Positions 39,901 to 50,322 of a DNA stretch of 64,000 nt are shown here, piece by piece (the stretch's first letter is position 1; every line of letters starts with the position of its first letter). The translations under genes and the position numbers were made by a program. Source of the DNA: Physella acuta. Its lineage: Eukaryota > Mollusca > Gastropoda > Physidae. The stretch spans positions 124,001-188,000 of the forward strand of contig NW_026732269.1 in the NCBI RefSeq assembly GCF_028476545.1, read 5' to 3'. The notes beneath the pieces are model-generated. The model saw only the letters and a program-made list of their open reading frames with translations. It was not told the DNA's origin and did no database searches.

Positions 39901-42635
39901 GTGGGGTGGAGGTGTACTAGTGGACTTACCCGTGGGGTGGAGCTGTACTAGTGGACTTACCCGTGGGGTGGAGGTGTACTAAAGGACTTACCCGTGGGGT
40001 GGAGGTGTACTAGTGGACTTACCCGTGGGGTGGAGGTGTACTAGTGGACTTACCCGTGGGGTGGAGCTGTACTAGTGGACTTACCCGTGGGGTGGAGGTG
40101 CACTAAAGGACTTACACGTGGGGTGGAGGTGTACTAGTGGACTTACCCATGGGGTGGAGGTGTACTAGTGGACTTACCCGTGGGGTGGAGGTGTACTAGT
40201 GGACTTACCCGTGGGGTGGAGGTGTACTAAAGGACTTACCCGTGGGGTGGAGGTGTACTAGTGGACTTACCCGTGGGATGGAGGTGCACTAAAGGACTTA
40301 CCCGTGGGGTGGAGATGTACCAGTGGACTTACCCGTGGGGTGGAGGTGTACTAGTGGACTTTCCCGTAGGGTGGAGGTGTACTAGTGGACTTACCCGTGG
40401 GGTGGAGGTGCACTAAAGGACTTTCCCGTAGGGTGGAGGTGTACTAGTGGACTTACCCGTGGGGTGGAGGTGTACTAGTGGACTTACCCGTGGGGTGGAG
40501 GTGTACTAAAGGACTTACCCGTGGGGTGGAGGTGTACTAGTGGACTTACCCGTGGGGTGGAGGTGTACTAGTTGACTTACCCGTGGGATGGAGGTGCACT
40601 AAAGGACTTTCCCGTAGGGTGGAGGTGTACTAGTGGACTTACCCGTGGGGTGGAGGTGTACTAGTGGACTTATCCGTGGGGTGGAGGTGTACTAGTGGAC
40701 TTACCCGTGGGGTGGAGGTGTACTAGTGGACTTACCCGTGGGGTGGAGGTGTACTAGTGGACTTACCCGTGGGGTGGAGGTGCACTAAAGGACTTACACG
40801 TGGTATGGAGGTGTACTAGTGGACTTACCCATGGGGTGGAGGTGTACTAGTGGACTTACCCGTGGGGTGGAGGTGTACTAGTGGACTTACCCGTGGGGTG
40901 GAGGTGTACTAAAGGACTTACCCGTGGGGTGGAGGTGTACTAGTGGACTTACCCGTGGGGTGGAGGTGTACTAGTGGACTTAACCGTGGGGTGGAGGTGT
41001 ACTAGTGGACTTACCCGTGGGGTGGAGGTGTACTAGTGCACTTACCCGTGGGGGTGGAGGTGTACTAATGGACATACCCGTGGGGTGGAGGTGTACTAGT
41101 GGACTTACCCGTGGGGTGGAGGTGTACTAGTGGACTTACCCGTGGGGGTGGAGGTGTACTAATGGACATACCCGTGGGGTGGAGGTGTACTAGTGGACAT
41201 ACCCGTGGGGTGGAGGTGTACTAATGGACATACCCGTGGGGTGGAGATGTACCAATGGACTTACCCGTGGGGTGGAGGTGTACTAGTGGACTTACCCGTG
41301 GACTTACCCGTAGGGTGGAGGTGTACTAGTGGACTTACCCGTGGGGTGGAGGTGTACTAGTGGACTTACCCGTAGGGTGGAGGTGCACTAAAGGACTTAC
41401 CCGTGGGGTGGAGGTGCACTAAAGGACTTACCCGTTGGGTGGAGGTGTACTAGTGGACTTACCCGTGGGATGGAGGTGCACTAAAGGACTTACCCGTGGG
41501 GTGGAGGTGTACTAGTGGACTTACCCGTGGGGTGGAGGTGTACTAGTGGACTTACCCGTGGGGTGGAGGTGTACTAGTGGACTTACCCGTGGGGTGGGGG
41601 TGTACTAGTGGACTTACCCGTGGGGTGGAGGTGTACTAGTGGACTTACCCGTGGGGTGGGGGTGTACTAGTGGACTTACCCGTGGGGTGGGGGTGTACTA
41701 GTGGACTTACCCGTGGGGTGGAAGTGTACTAGTGGACTTACCCGTGGGGTGGGGGTGTACTAGTGGACTTACCCGTGGGGTGGAGGTGTACTAGTGGACA
41801 TACCCGCGGGGTGGAGGTGTACTAGTGGACTTACCCGTGGGGTGGAGGTGTACTAAAGGACTTACCCTTGGGGTGGAGGCGTACTAGTGGACTTACCCGT
41901 GGGGCGGAGGTGTACTAGTGGACTTACCCGTGGGGTGGGGGAGCATCTGGCACAGTGTTGTATGCAGTACTGGCCACCCTGGACAGGCATTTGTCGTAAC
42001 GCTTGACACAGAAGTCTGGAAGAATTTAATTGAATGAGTCACACGTTGAAATATTTTGTTTATTTTTCAAACTTGATTTCATAGATTAACTACTAAAGAG
42101 GTATAAAATATGAACGATGTTGTATTTTTACTTTTATATTTACCTGTACACAGGTATAAATTACTTTAAATTACCTTCACCACGTTAAACATACTGTTAA
42201 ATCTACGTGTACAACATCAAGTAAAGTTCCCTTTCGAACCTGACGGTCTATGGGGCTAGTGAAGTAGAGTCCTTATGTAACTGTGATCTCGGCTTATGAA
42301 AGGATAGTCTGATCAGCAGCCTTTATTTTCCCGAACGTGACTTAGGTAGGTACCCAACCGAGCTGGGTGAACTTAGGGTAGTTCGACTTGATCCAAGATT
42401 CGAACTAGAGACTCTCGGGTTATTAGTCGCATGCTGTACCATTCAACAACGCAGTCCATTAATTACCACGGTAAACCATAAAGTTATATCTACCATCTAC
42501 TCACCATCAAGACCACCGGGTCCACATCTCTGGCAGAAGTTGAGCGACAACCCCAATCGTGGCATGTAACAGGCCTGGCTTTGGACACCAGCAACCAGTA
42601 GTGTCACGACAACGGTGCCTAGCAGGATAAATAGT
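36843..42635 (-). CDS. Small secreted cysteine-rich protein, five linked exons, start exon not found
   Basis: This is the gene-level entry. Five minus-strand exons join without phase conflict: 42635-42505 (ends phase 1), 42015-41928 (phase 2), 38918-38780 (phase 0), 38242-38117 (phase 0) and 36953-36843 (stop TAA). The joined product is about 175 residues: a hydrophobic leader, then a mature chain with about 14 cysteines, two blocks of Trp/Tyr/Asn-rich sequence and a cysteine-dense tail YCDYCNSCQSC. I do not recognise the family; a secreted role (toxin-like, matrix or signalling) is only inference. The ATG must lie upstream of 42635 because the first exon begins inside a codon; a possible leader at 43850-43900 does not fit in phase. 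Confidence 0.7.
36955..37150 (-). repeat. 9-11-bp minisatellite forming a giant polypyrimidine tract at an acceptor
   Basis: About 20 units of CCCCTCTAC-type text on the minus strand run straight into the acceptor CCACCCCCAG of the terminal exon at 36953. The Thr/Pro/Ser and Gly/Val/Glu frames here are readings of the array. Confidence 0.8.
37368..37606 (-). mobile_element. tRNA-derived SINE, second family
   Basis: The tRNA-like head lies at the right (TAGCGGTAGAGAGCTGGACT and CTCGAGTTCGAATCC on the minus strand). The conserved body reads CTGACGGTCTATGAGGCAAG on the plus strand and is about 75 per cent alike in the copy at 42225. Confidence 0.65.
37654..37935 (+). mobile_element. hAT-type MITE, family B-like interior with CAGTGCCGGCGCC ends
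   Basis: The ends are CAGTGCCGGCGCCAGG and, inverted, CAGGGCCGGCGCTGAC. The flanks AGTTTAAC and ACATTAAC match at six of eight bases. The interior shares family B AAACTTTCGATTTGC units. Confidence 0.65.
38117..38242 (-). CDS. Exon: cysteine-rich secreted protein, fourth coding exon
   Basis: The exon is 42 codons, phase 0 at both ends: VYFNPAVVPFLNIVLPLHQ then CLANNAPFPNGRWNWNNPY. The acceptor is ATGTCTCCAG and the donor TAT|GTGAGT. A hAT MITE lies in the intron on the 5' side at 38431-38627. Confidence 0.72.
38431..38627 (+). mobile_element. hAT-type MITE, family A
   Basis: It starts CAGTGTTTCTTCCAGAC and ends TGAAAGAAACTCTG. The flanks TATACAAC and TATACAAT match at seven of eight bases. 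It lies in an intron of the secreted cysteine-rich protein gene. Confidence 0.82.
38780..38918 (-). CDS. Exon: cysteine-rich secreted protein, third coding exon
   Basis: The exon reads (G)YRSSGPFPASCIKLVNVTN and on to LQTRDWGNSLPR, with one N-glycosylation site (NVT). The acceptor is TGTACCTCCAG and the donor AGG|GTAGGT. It lies just beyond the far end of the 31-bp array. Confidence 0.72.
39058..41940 (-). repeat. 31-bp minisatellite, about 90 copies, carrying a GTAAGT donor
   Basis: The unit on the minus strand is GTAAGTCCACTAGTACACC then TCCACCCCACGG. The last unit is the end of the exon 41928-42015 with its donor. Variants with ACTAAAG for ACTAGTG and GATGGAG for GGTGGAG recur irregularly, pointing to repeated blocks of units. 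Confidence 0.88.
41928..42015 (-). CDS. Exon: cysteine-rich secreted protein, second coding exon
   Basis: The exon reads (D)FCVKRYDKCLSRVASTAY then NTVPDAPPPH. The acceptor is ATTCTTCCAG and the donor CACGG|GTAAGT, phase 2. The donor and the last dozen exon bases are the seed of the 31-bp minisatellite that fills the following intron. Confidence 0.7.
42224..42456 (-). mobile_element. tRNA-derived SINE, second family
   Basis: It has the same body (CTGACGGTCTATGGGGCTAG) and a right-hand tRNA-like head with CTAGTTCGAATCTTGG on the minus strand. It lies in the first located intron of the secreted cysteine-rich gene. Confidence 0.62.
42505..42635 (-). CDS. Exon: signal peptide of the cysteine-rich secreted protein
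   Basis: After the acceptor TTGTTCCAG the frame reads RLFILLGTVVVTLLVAG and then VQSQACYMPRLGLSLNFCQ. The leader with small residues at SQA looks like a signal peptide and its cleavage site. The donor is GATG|GTGAGT, phase 1. Confidence 0.7.
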
Positions 42636-42639
42636 CTGG

Positions 42640-44530
42640 AACAATTTTTAAAATAAATATAAATAGAGATTCAAATTAAAATTCACCAAATTGTGTGGTT
42701 GCAGTCCTTTGCTCCCCAGGGGCCACAAAGGAATGATGATGATGATGAAATTAGGGTATTATAATTTCATTGTATACTATTTGTAAAATATGGTAAAACA
42801 ACGAGTATAACTGATTCCAGTTTCAAAAGCAATGGAAAATCTTGTCGAATCTATAATATTTATCAAGTAAAATATTTTGGCATCAAATGTATTTAAACCA
42901 AACAGTAGCATGTAGAACCGACCTATCATATTGGAAAACTTTACACGTTTAATTAAAAAGTGCTTAAAAACGGGGTTTATAATAAACAACGACACAGAAA
43001 AGCACTATTATGGGTTATGTACACGTGATTAAAAAGTTATATATATATATATATATATATGAAACCCGACCTAACGTCCCACTGCTATTTAAAATGATTT
43101 GGTTATGTAATTAGTTTAATTACTTTAGCAGATAATAAGTGTGCTTTGGGGGGAGCGGGGTGGATAGGGAGGGGGTTGCAATAAAGTTTGATTGTTCGGG
43201 TGTTCTTTAGATGTCGGTTTGATGGTTAAAATAACACGCTAGTGTGGGGTGGGCTCAGTGGGTACATGGGGCAGTCGGTAACAGTCGTTGACGGAGGTGT
43301 GAGCTGTGGGTGATGTGGGAGGTGTGTACTGTGGGGAGGTGTGATGTTAGGTAATGTGGTTTATGGTGGGGTAGGAGTAGGTTTATTAAGTCCAAGACAG
43401 TATCTAGAATCTAGTTAAGATTGGAATATGGTGTGTATTGGGGTGTATTGAGGTATTTTGAACCGTGTGACTAAAACAATATATGGTGTGAGTTTTGTGA
43501 GATATGTGAATTGTATGTGAGTTGGGATTTGTGTCAAGCGGGTTTCGAATGGTGTGGGAATGACTGTGTAATGTGATAGATGACTGAGTTGTATGAGTTA
43601 AATACAGCAAGGCCATAAGTAGGTATACACACAAGTGAGTTAAGAAAACTAAATTTATTTAAATTTTAAATTTACTGTTTTATACTTTGTTGTTGTTGAA
43701 CATAAGCAAATTCATACATCAAAATTAAAACTTAAACCATCATGTGATTCTTTACTGCGTGTAGCACTAAAGCTTGTGGTGATGTTTAAGACACCAGAGG
43801 AAAGCACATTCACGTTGAACACAATATATTGTGTGTCACATTACTTACAAACCTTTGTCACGTCACTTGTTGGCATGTCTTGCTGTAAATGTGTTTCTCC
43901 CACACGTAGACCTACAAGAAACTACAAATAAACGGATAGTTGTTACACATTCTTCTGCCTAAAGAAACCAGACTATAAAAATACTGAATGTCAAAAAGAT
44001 GATATATATTAATAATCCTCTTGTCATTCATTTCCGTTTGATAAATGTTAACAACAGCCTTAGTGTAAGAAAAACAATATAGGCCTACATTAAGTGCCTA
44101 TATCATAAACATTTTATGAAAACAATTTGTAGTAAAATTACTTGGATATTTGCTGTGATATTTTTTTTAATAAATCAAAATGTGTCAGCTAATTCAAAAC
44201 TCAGTGAAGTTTTTTTTTGGTTGACATAGGGGACGTAACTAAAGAATTATACAACTAAAAGTAATTTAATTCCCTTATTTATATCACTATTTGCAACATG
44301 AATGTAAACGCAAACTTGTTTTTATAACTTGTTTTGATGAAAATGGTGAAAGGCTGAAAGTTAAAATATCGAAAACAAAATATTAATTTGATACATCCAA
44401 CACTACTATTAACGTATGTTAATGAACTGCTGGCGAAATAATAAATTTAGTCCGATACTAATATGCTAAAATCTGAATAATCCGTACAGACTAAATATTA
44501 GAATCCAATAGGCATACTTCTGAATTACTT
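42640..44530. other. Upstream region of the secreted cysteine-rich gene
   Basis: The start exon and promoter should be here. An open ATG-CCA-ACA frame with a TTT|GTAAGT donor sits near 43845-43890 on the minus strand but its phase does not fit. A GTGTGGG-rich degenerate tract covers 43230-43620. Confidence 0.35.
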
Positions 44531-44534
44531 AGTA

Positions 44535-44683
44535 CAGTGGGGGGGGGGGGGGGGGTGTTAGGGTGCAAATCGAAAGTTTGACGGGGGGGGGGGGGGGGGA
44601 GTGGTGCAAATCGAAAGTTTGTCCCCGGGTAAAAATTGGAACCCCCCCCCCCCCTCTTTGAGACGATCCTGGCTACGCCACTG
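44535..44683 (-). mobile_element. hAT-type MITE, family B, short copy
   Basis: G runs and TGCAAATCGAAAGTTTG units end in TGGCTACGCCACTG. The left end keeps only CAGTGG, and flanks (ACTTAGTA and ACTTGTAT) match imperfectly. Confidence 0.6.
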
Positions 44684-44937
44684 ACTTGTATATTTCAGAA
44701 ATTATCTTGATGCTTATAGAAATTGCATTAGCAACAGTTCAAAATTTGCTTTAGGTGTTTAAAAATAAGGTACTTTGTGAATTTCACATTTTAACTATCA
44801 CATAAAAAAAACGTATATTAATTGTATTAATATTTTAAAAATCATGTTTAATTAGTTGCTTCTCGTTTTATTGATTTTTTTTAAATACAAGGACGATGAG
44901 TTCAACGCAATGCTTGTCATTGATTATTCTTTTATCC

Positions 44938-45008
44938 CTCACACGAACACACACACACGCACACACACACACAAACGCACACACACACGCACACACGCAC
45001 GCACATAC
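44938..45008. repeat. CA microsatellite
   Basis: Imperfect CA repeats with CG and AA interruptions. Confidence 0.9.
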
Positions 45009-45664
45009 CTCCCATTCAAATTTTTTTTTTTGCTTCAATAAAAAAATATCTTTCGTCTTTTATGTCATGTTACTGACGTCATCATCAATGCAAGAGGTAA
45101 CAAAAGCTCAGGAAAAAAATGCACGGAAAACACATTTCATTTTTTCTCATAACTGTTTTTTTTTTAACCGCCACAAATTTTGATTTGTTAACCATTTATC
45201 ACAGTTCATCAATTTAAAATGAACTGCGGAATAATGCAAACTAAAAATAATTAAAAACTGAGTAATCATTCGCCCATTTTGAATAATTGATTGAACTGTG
45301 TTCTTGAACCAACTTTTTTGATGATAAGTCGTCAATGTAATTAAATCATTGTTGATGATTGATTAGTGTAATTAAATCCTTCGTGATTCTGAGACTCTTA
45401 CGCAAGTCAACCTGTCTATTGATGTGTTTTATCATTCCGCTACATAGTGCTATATAGTGTGTAGTGTCTGTGGTAGCTAGTGGGTTGAATACACACGTAT
45501 GTTGCTGTCAATCTGCTACATAGTGCTATATGAGGTAACGTGTATGTGGAAGCTAGGGGGTTGTTGTTCAGATAACGCGCATTGATTTTTGTTATAGATG
45601 GTTGAGTTTAAAGTGAACTTGATTATCCGTATTATGAAATTAATACATAATTTCACAGTTTTAC

Positions 45665-45806
45665 ATAAAATGCTACTTCTTCTTCGTTCTTAATTTTTAG
45701 TGTTGGGAGGGATCGAGCCTTATCTGCCAGAGGGTTTGAACTCGAGACTTTTTTTTTTCAAATTTATCAACCAAGAGCTTTACCGATTCGACCACGCCGA
45801 CCCCGA
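45665..45806 (-). mobile_element. tRNA-derived SINE, single unit, reverse orientation
   Basis: The sequence matches the second unit of the dimeric SINE: a TTCTTCTTC end, AGTTCAAACCC and GTCGGCGTGGTCGAATCGG on the minus strand. Confidence 0.65.
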
Positions 45807-46742
45807 AAAGCCTTTACCCTAACCATGCCATAACGATAAGCCGAGCCTTAAAACGTTTTATGTAATACAAGCTTTAGATTAAGGACAAGATCTGCTAAAC
45901 TGAAGCTAAAGGAGACCCATAAAAAATAATATTTTATAAACACTGATCTCTGAAATCAAATGTATTTAGTACTGATATTAACTAATTATATCAATTTTTA
46001 TCAAATAATTATAAAACATAATATCTATAAAAAATAAAATAAAATAAAACATCCTGTAACTGTATATTAAAATGCTGCGAGTATGCTACGAGTAATTGAA
46101 CTCACTCTCTTTTCTTCTCGCTACGATGACAGCCCGTTTCTCATGAACGCTTTCAATTCACCCACCCCTCAAGTCAGTTTAATGAGCTAAATCCTATTGA
46201 ACACCAGCTCCAATAAACATCGATTTGTTTCCTGAGCGAGCCTCCACTGATACAGTGTGTCTAACCGGCAGGCAGCGATCGATGGCCAGCTTTTTGTCCA
46301 TCTCTAGCGTAGAGAGGATCGTTCGTCCGCGTTTTTTCAAACACCGGCAATTCTACTCTAGAAGCTATTAAACTAAAAAGCTGCTAACAGCTACAAATTC
46401 CAGCTTTTAGGTGATATAGCGGAGACCTGTATTTAGTTTGATTTATATATGAAGTTAAAAAATCAACCTATAATTTTTTTTTCGAATCATTAAAATGTCG
46501 CCTTTTGTAGGAATAATCATCTTTGTATGAAGTTTTTCTGGCGAATAGTTTGTATACGTTTTCAACCAGAAAAAGGCAGATAGATGAAGGTGTAGTAGGG
46601 AGGTTTCATTTCTTCATGTGACCGTGACAACGTTGGACTTTGTGCGTAGTTAGCATCTTTCAGGATATAAAATAAGAATTGAACGAAACACGCCGTGTTG
46701 TTAATTGGTGGATCTGGATATGATCGTAGTTTTAGATAGCGG

Positions 46743-47012
46743 TATCTGAGTGGTCAATCATTGTCTGAGTGGTCAAGCAGTGTCCGAGTGGTCAATCAGT
46801 GTCCGAGTGGTCAAGCAGTGTCCGAGTGGTCAAGCAGTGTCCGAGTGGTCAAGCAGTGTCCGAGTGGTCAAGCAGTGTCCGAGTGGTCAATCAGTGTCCG
46901 AGTGGTCAAGCAGTGTCCGAGTGGTCAAGCAGTGTCCGAGTGGTAAAGCAGTGTCCGAGTGGTCAAGCAGTGTCCGAGTGGTAAAGCGGTGTCCGAGTGG
47001 TCAAGCGGTTGA
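46743..47012 (+). repeat. 19-bp array of a tRNA A-box-like motif, about 14 units
   Basis: The unit is GTCCGAGTGGTCAAGCAGT. CCGAGTGGTCAAGC resembles the A-box region of tRNA Leu/Ser. The last unit runs into GGTTGAACTCGC and then a tRNA/SINE-like body with CGAAACCCGGGCACG. Confidence 0.75.
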
Positions 47013-47635
47013 ACTCGCTATTGTTAACGTGAAAGACCAGAACACGAAACCCGGGCACGATAAGGTAGGTCGTCTCCAGATGGAGATGGATTTCACGTCC
47101 AGTGCGATGTATTTCGGGGGGGGGGAATCAAAACACAGGTGAAAATTTACGGGTCTAGCGACTTGTAATAAAAGTGAGAGCAAAGCTTGATCGAATCTTT
47201 ATCCTGTTTCTGATCGCCTTTCTAACGAGCGTTGATTGAGCTGGTATTTACCGTAACCAGAAATAGAGCAGATTATTACACGTGTTTTGTGTACACACTG
47301 TGTACGTGGACATGACAACATGGAGGGTCAGTGGACCCTAAGGCGTGCGTGGTTCTAGTTTTCTGGAGCTTCGTCTCTTAAAGAAATATTGTTCGGAGTC
47401 TTACAATTTTTATGAGAGAGACGTAATGAAATAGATAAATATTGAATCGAATCTGGCGGTGTGATTTGTGAATAAAAATTTCATTTAATTCGTAAATCAG
47501 CATTAAAATGAGTGTTTTATAAAAATTGCTACATTAAATTCTTAAGACAGCATTAAAAACTGTATTTTATGAATATTATTACAGTTCATTCTTAAAGCGG
47601 TATAGTAAACAAGTTAATACAAAGTCTAGTGACAA

Positions 47636-48184
47636 TTTAAGCGCAATTTCCTTATGTTATCCATAACAATTTTTAATTTTTTGTGACCGAACGAAAGGAT
47701 ATTTTTTTGTGCTAAAAAAAAAGACAACTATATTAACCTATATCAACGGAAATTTATTTTAACGAGTAGGCCTACACGATGCTCAGTTTAAAAAAGTAGT
47801 AATTAATTTGTTGTGACCGAACGAAAGGATATTTTTTTAAACTTTCTTCTGCAATATTGTTCAAAATTATGGCAGGAATCGATTAGTAAATGTTTGAAGG
47901 CGCTAAGTGGTCTGGTTGCCGAGATATGGGCTAAAAACTGCATTTTCTTTTCGAGGTTTTTTGGCTTTTCCGGGAAATCCAGGAAGGAATTCCGGGAATT
48001 TTTTTGGCCCACAATCATCCTCGGAACTTGCTTAACATGTTTGCTTTTGGAACTAGTCCTTGATATTGCTTCGTTGAGGAGGAGATACCACTTAAAGCTG
48101 CGGACACACATCCATCCATTCATTCATACATCCAGAAATGACGAGTTAATAATCGCAATTGTCCGTATGGAAATTGCGCTAAAA
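47636..48184 (-). mobile_element. TIR element with GCGCAATTTCC ends, copy 2
   Basis: It starts TTAAGCGCAATTTCCTTATG and ends TATGGAAATTGCGCTAAAA, and its interior is the reverse of copy 1. The segment TGTGACCGAACGAAAGGATA occurs twice (near 47681 and 47810). It is inserted in the same host minisatellite as the Polinton-type element. Confidence 0.6.
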
Positions 48185-48288
48185 AGTGTATTTTATTAAT
48201 ATTGTTAATTTAAAGCAGAATAGAAAAAAGTGTGTTTTATAAATTATATTGTTACAATTAATTCTTAAAGCAGAATAGAAAATAAAGT

Positions 48289-48294
48289 GTTGTA
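48289..48294 (+). repeat. Left 6-bp target site duplication of the Polinton-type element
   Basis: GTTGTA immediately precedes the left inverted repeat and is repeated exactly after the right one. The target is a host minisatellite unit. Confidence 0.85.
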
Positions 48295-49232
48295 AGTAGT
48301 ATATTAGGTCACTTTTGATTATTATTTGGGTGGCGCAAAGGTTATATAGCAAAATACTCGCAGGGTGAAGGAGCCGGTGGCGCAAAGACATATAGCAAAA
48401 TACTCCCTAGGGTGGCGCAAAGACATATAGCAAAATACTCCCTAGGGTGGCGCAAAGACATATAGCAAAATACTCCCTAGGGTGGCGCAAAGACATATAG
48501 TAACATACTCCCAGCCTGGGGCAGACAGAGGGGGAGGGAGGGAGAGGGGGAGGGGAGAGGGGGAGTGGTGATGGGGGTGGGGGGTGGAGAAGAGTGGGGT
48601 GGTGGGGGAGAGGGGGAGTGGTGGTGGTGGTGACCTGGGGGTGGGGTGGGGGTGGATGTACAAAGACATATAGTAAAATTCTCCACCACCTGGTAGAGGG
48701 TGGTGGAGCAGTGGGGGTGGGGGGTGGAGAAGAGTGGGGGAGAGGGGGAGTAGTGGTGACCTGGGGGTGGTGGTGGTGGCGCAGCAAGGGGTTTGTTTAT
48801 TTGATTTCTTTGTATGTATGTTTAATAGTAAACGGAGAGGGGTGGTTGAGGGTAGGGGTGAGTAATGATGGGTTTGAGGGTAGGGGTGTGCTAGTTGTAC
48901 TTTGTGAATAACATCCATTAACCAGACATGTAACACCTGTTACGTATCGACCGCCCGCGAAGTTTTCAGGGCTGTGCGTTTTTTTTAATGGGAATGTATT
49001 GATCGCACCCACGGGGCCATCACACCTAATTAAATTTTTGTTATGCTTCACCGAGTTTCCCCCGCTCGGTTGACGGGTTATGGTAATTAACGACGTACAT
49101 TAAGTGCCTCTCCGCGAAGCTAGCGTTAAGTGTGGGAACACCTGTTACCACGTTAATCGATTTTACCGATCGCTTTGTTAGCTCCGCGAAGTACGTAGGT
49201 CATTATGCAACAGCTGTTGTGCGACAGCTGGT
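48295..49232 (+). repeat. Left terminal inverted repeat, about 0.94 kb
   Basis: The sequence matches the reverse complement of the right end almost base for base. It holds about four tandem 35-bp units (GGTGGCGCAAAGACATATAG in each), a purine-rich G/A tract and a conserved inner 300 bases containing CCGCGAAG palindrome-like motifs. The long low-complexity Pro/Ser/Thr/His frames here are readings of the purine tract, not genes. Confidence 0.88.
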
Positions 49233-49359
49233 CCCGCGCTTTCCACTAACAGGTATACGGACAGTGTCATAGGATTTTTGATCGAGTAAAGAAATAGTAT
49301 TGAGCGACCCGGGTCGAGCCCGTGTGTTGTATGTAGTTGGTATATCCATGTTTTGTTGT

Positions 49360-50065
49360 TGGTTGGTGTAGAGTTTATACGAGGGTCGGTGAAGTTTTCA
49401 CCGAGGTTGGTTTTGAACTCGGACCATGCATGTTTAGGAATTGCTAGGTGTAGAGTTTATACTAGGGTGGTATGGTTTTGGTTTTACCATTGCTTGGTTC
49501 AAAGTTGTTACATGTATGCTTTGGAGTTGGTAGGTTTCAAACCTGCCTCGGTGAAGTTTTCACCGAGGCAGGTTACAAAGTTGATACAGGCAGGTTTTGG
49601 AAGTGTTAGGGGCCGAATCCATACTAGAGTGGGAAGGATTTTGTTTTCACCGAGTGATGTTGGTACACGGATGTTTTGGAAGGGGTTGGTGTAGAGTCTA
49701 TACTATGGTCGGTGAAGTTTTCACCGAGGCAGGGTTCGAAGCTAGACCATGTATGTTTAGGAATTGTTAGGGGTAGAGTTTACACTAGAGTCGAGGGAGT
49801 TTTGTTAACACCGAGGCATGTTGGTACATACATGTTCTTGGAATTGTTGTGGGTAGAATGTATACTAGGGTCGGTGAAGTTTTCACCTAGGTAGGTTTCA
49901 AAGTTGTTACATGTAGGGCCTATGTTTTGGAGTTGGATGAGGGCCGTGTTCATACTAAGGTCGGTGAAGTTTTCACCGAGGCCTGTTTCAAACTCTGTCC
50001 ATCCATGTCTTGGAGTTGTTGCGGATAGAATTTATACTAGGGTCGGTGAAGTTTTCCCGATGCAA
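49360..50065 (+). repeat. Array of roughly 81-bp repeats with a CGGTGAAGTTTTCACCG palindrome
   Basis: The perfect 17-bp palindrome CGGTGAAGTTTTCACCG occurs at 49387, 49549, 49710 and 49962, and near-copies start at 49872 and 50044. The spacings are 162, 161, 162, 90 and 82 bases, that is one or two periods of about 81. Between them come related units with GTAGAGTTTATACTA-like text. The layout resembles iterons, which bind a replication or regulatory protein; this role is inference. The array lies between the left inverted repeat and the BIR gene. Confidence 0.7.
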
Positions 50066-50100
50066 TATTGTTTTTTGTCTTTACAAGTTCGTTTTGTGAG

Positions 50101-50103
50101 TGT

Positions 50104-50156
<53 letters not shown>
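50101..50156. repeat. TG microsatellite inside the Polinton-type element
   Basis: About 25 TG units; a second TG tract at 50343-50374 encodes the His-Thr end of the BIR protein. Confidence 0.9.
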
Positions 50157-50322
50157 AGAGCTTTTTGGTTTGATTGAAAAAAGTTTGGTTTGCGGTGTAT
50201 AACAGACACCGCTGTTTTGACTGCGTAGGATTTCAAAAGTTGGATGGGAAATTTGTCACACCTTTTAATCAGCTATTACAATAAAGCACAAAAGATCATT
50301 TAAATGTAGATAAAAATTTTAT

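Larger units (their letters stand above)
44690..46740. other. Stretch without recognised gene
   Basis: Apart from the CA tract and the SINE at 45665-45806, only AT-rich sequence is seen, plus a short duplicated phrase (ACATAGTGCTATAT) near 45440 and 45510. Confidence 0.45.
47450..48294 (+). repeat. ~55-bp minisatellite, left part, split by two insertions
   Basis: Units with TTCTTAAAGCAG and GTGTTTTATAAATTATATTG text occur at 47460-47630 and 48185-48290. The TIR element 47636-48184 and the Polinton-type element separate the array from its right part. Confidence 0.6.

Noticed and set aside
43845-43895. Start exon of the secreted cysteine-rich gene
   Set aside because: An ATG frame with a GTAAGT donor is present but leaves the wrong phase for the exon at 42635.
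46245-46340. Possible exon in a GC-richer patch
   Set aside because: No frame stays open with splice sites on either strand.
46750-47142. 130-codon ORF of VVKQCPSGQAVSEWS repeats
   Set aside because: The 19-bp unit gives open frames in all three plus frames, and the array matches a tRNA A-box motif better than a protein.
48442-48936. Long Pro/Ser/Thr/His-rich ORFs in both inverted repeats (also 56391-56915)
   Set aside because: They are readings of a purine/pyrimidine-biased tract in the inverted repeats, are open in several frames at once and show no domain.
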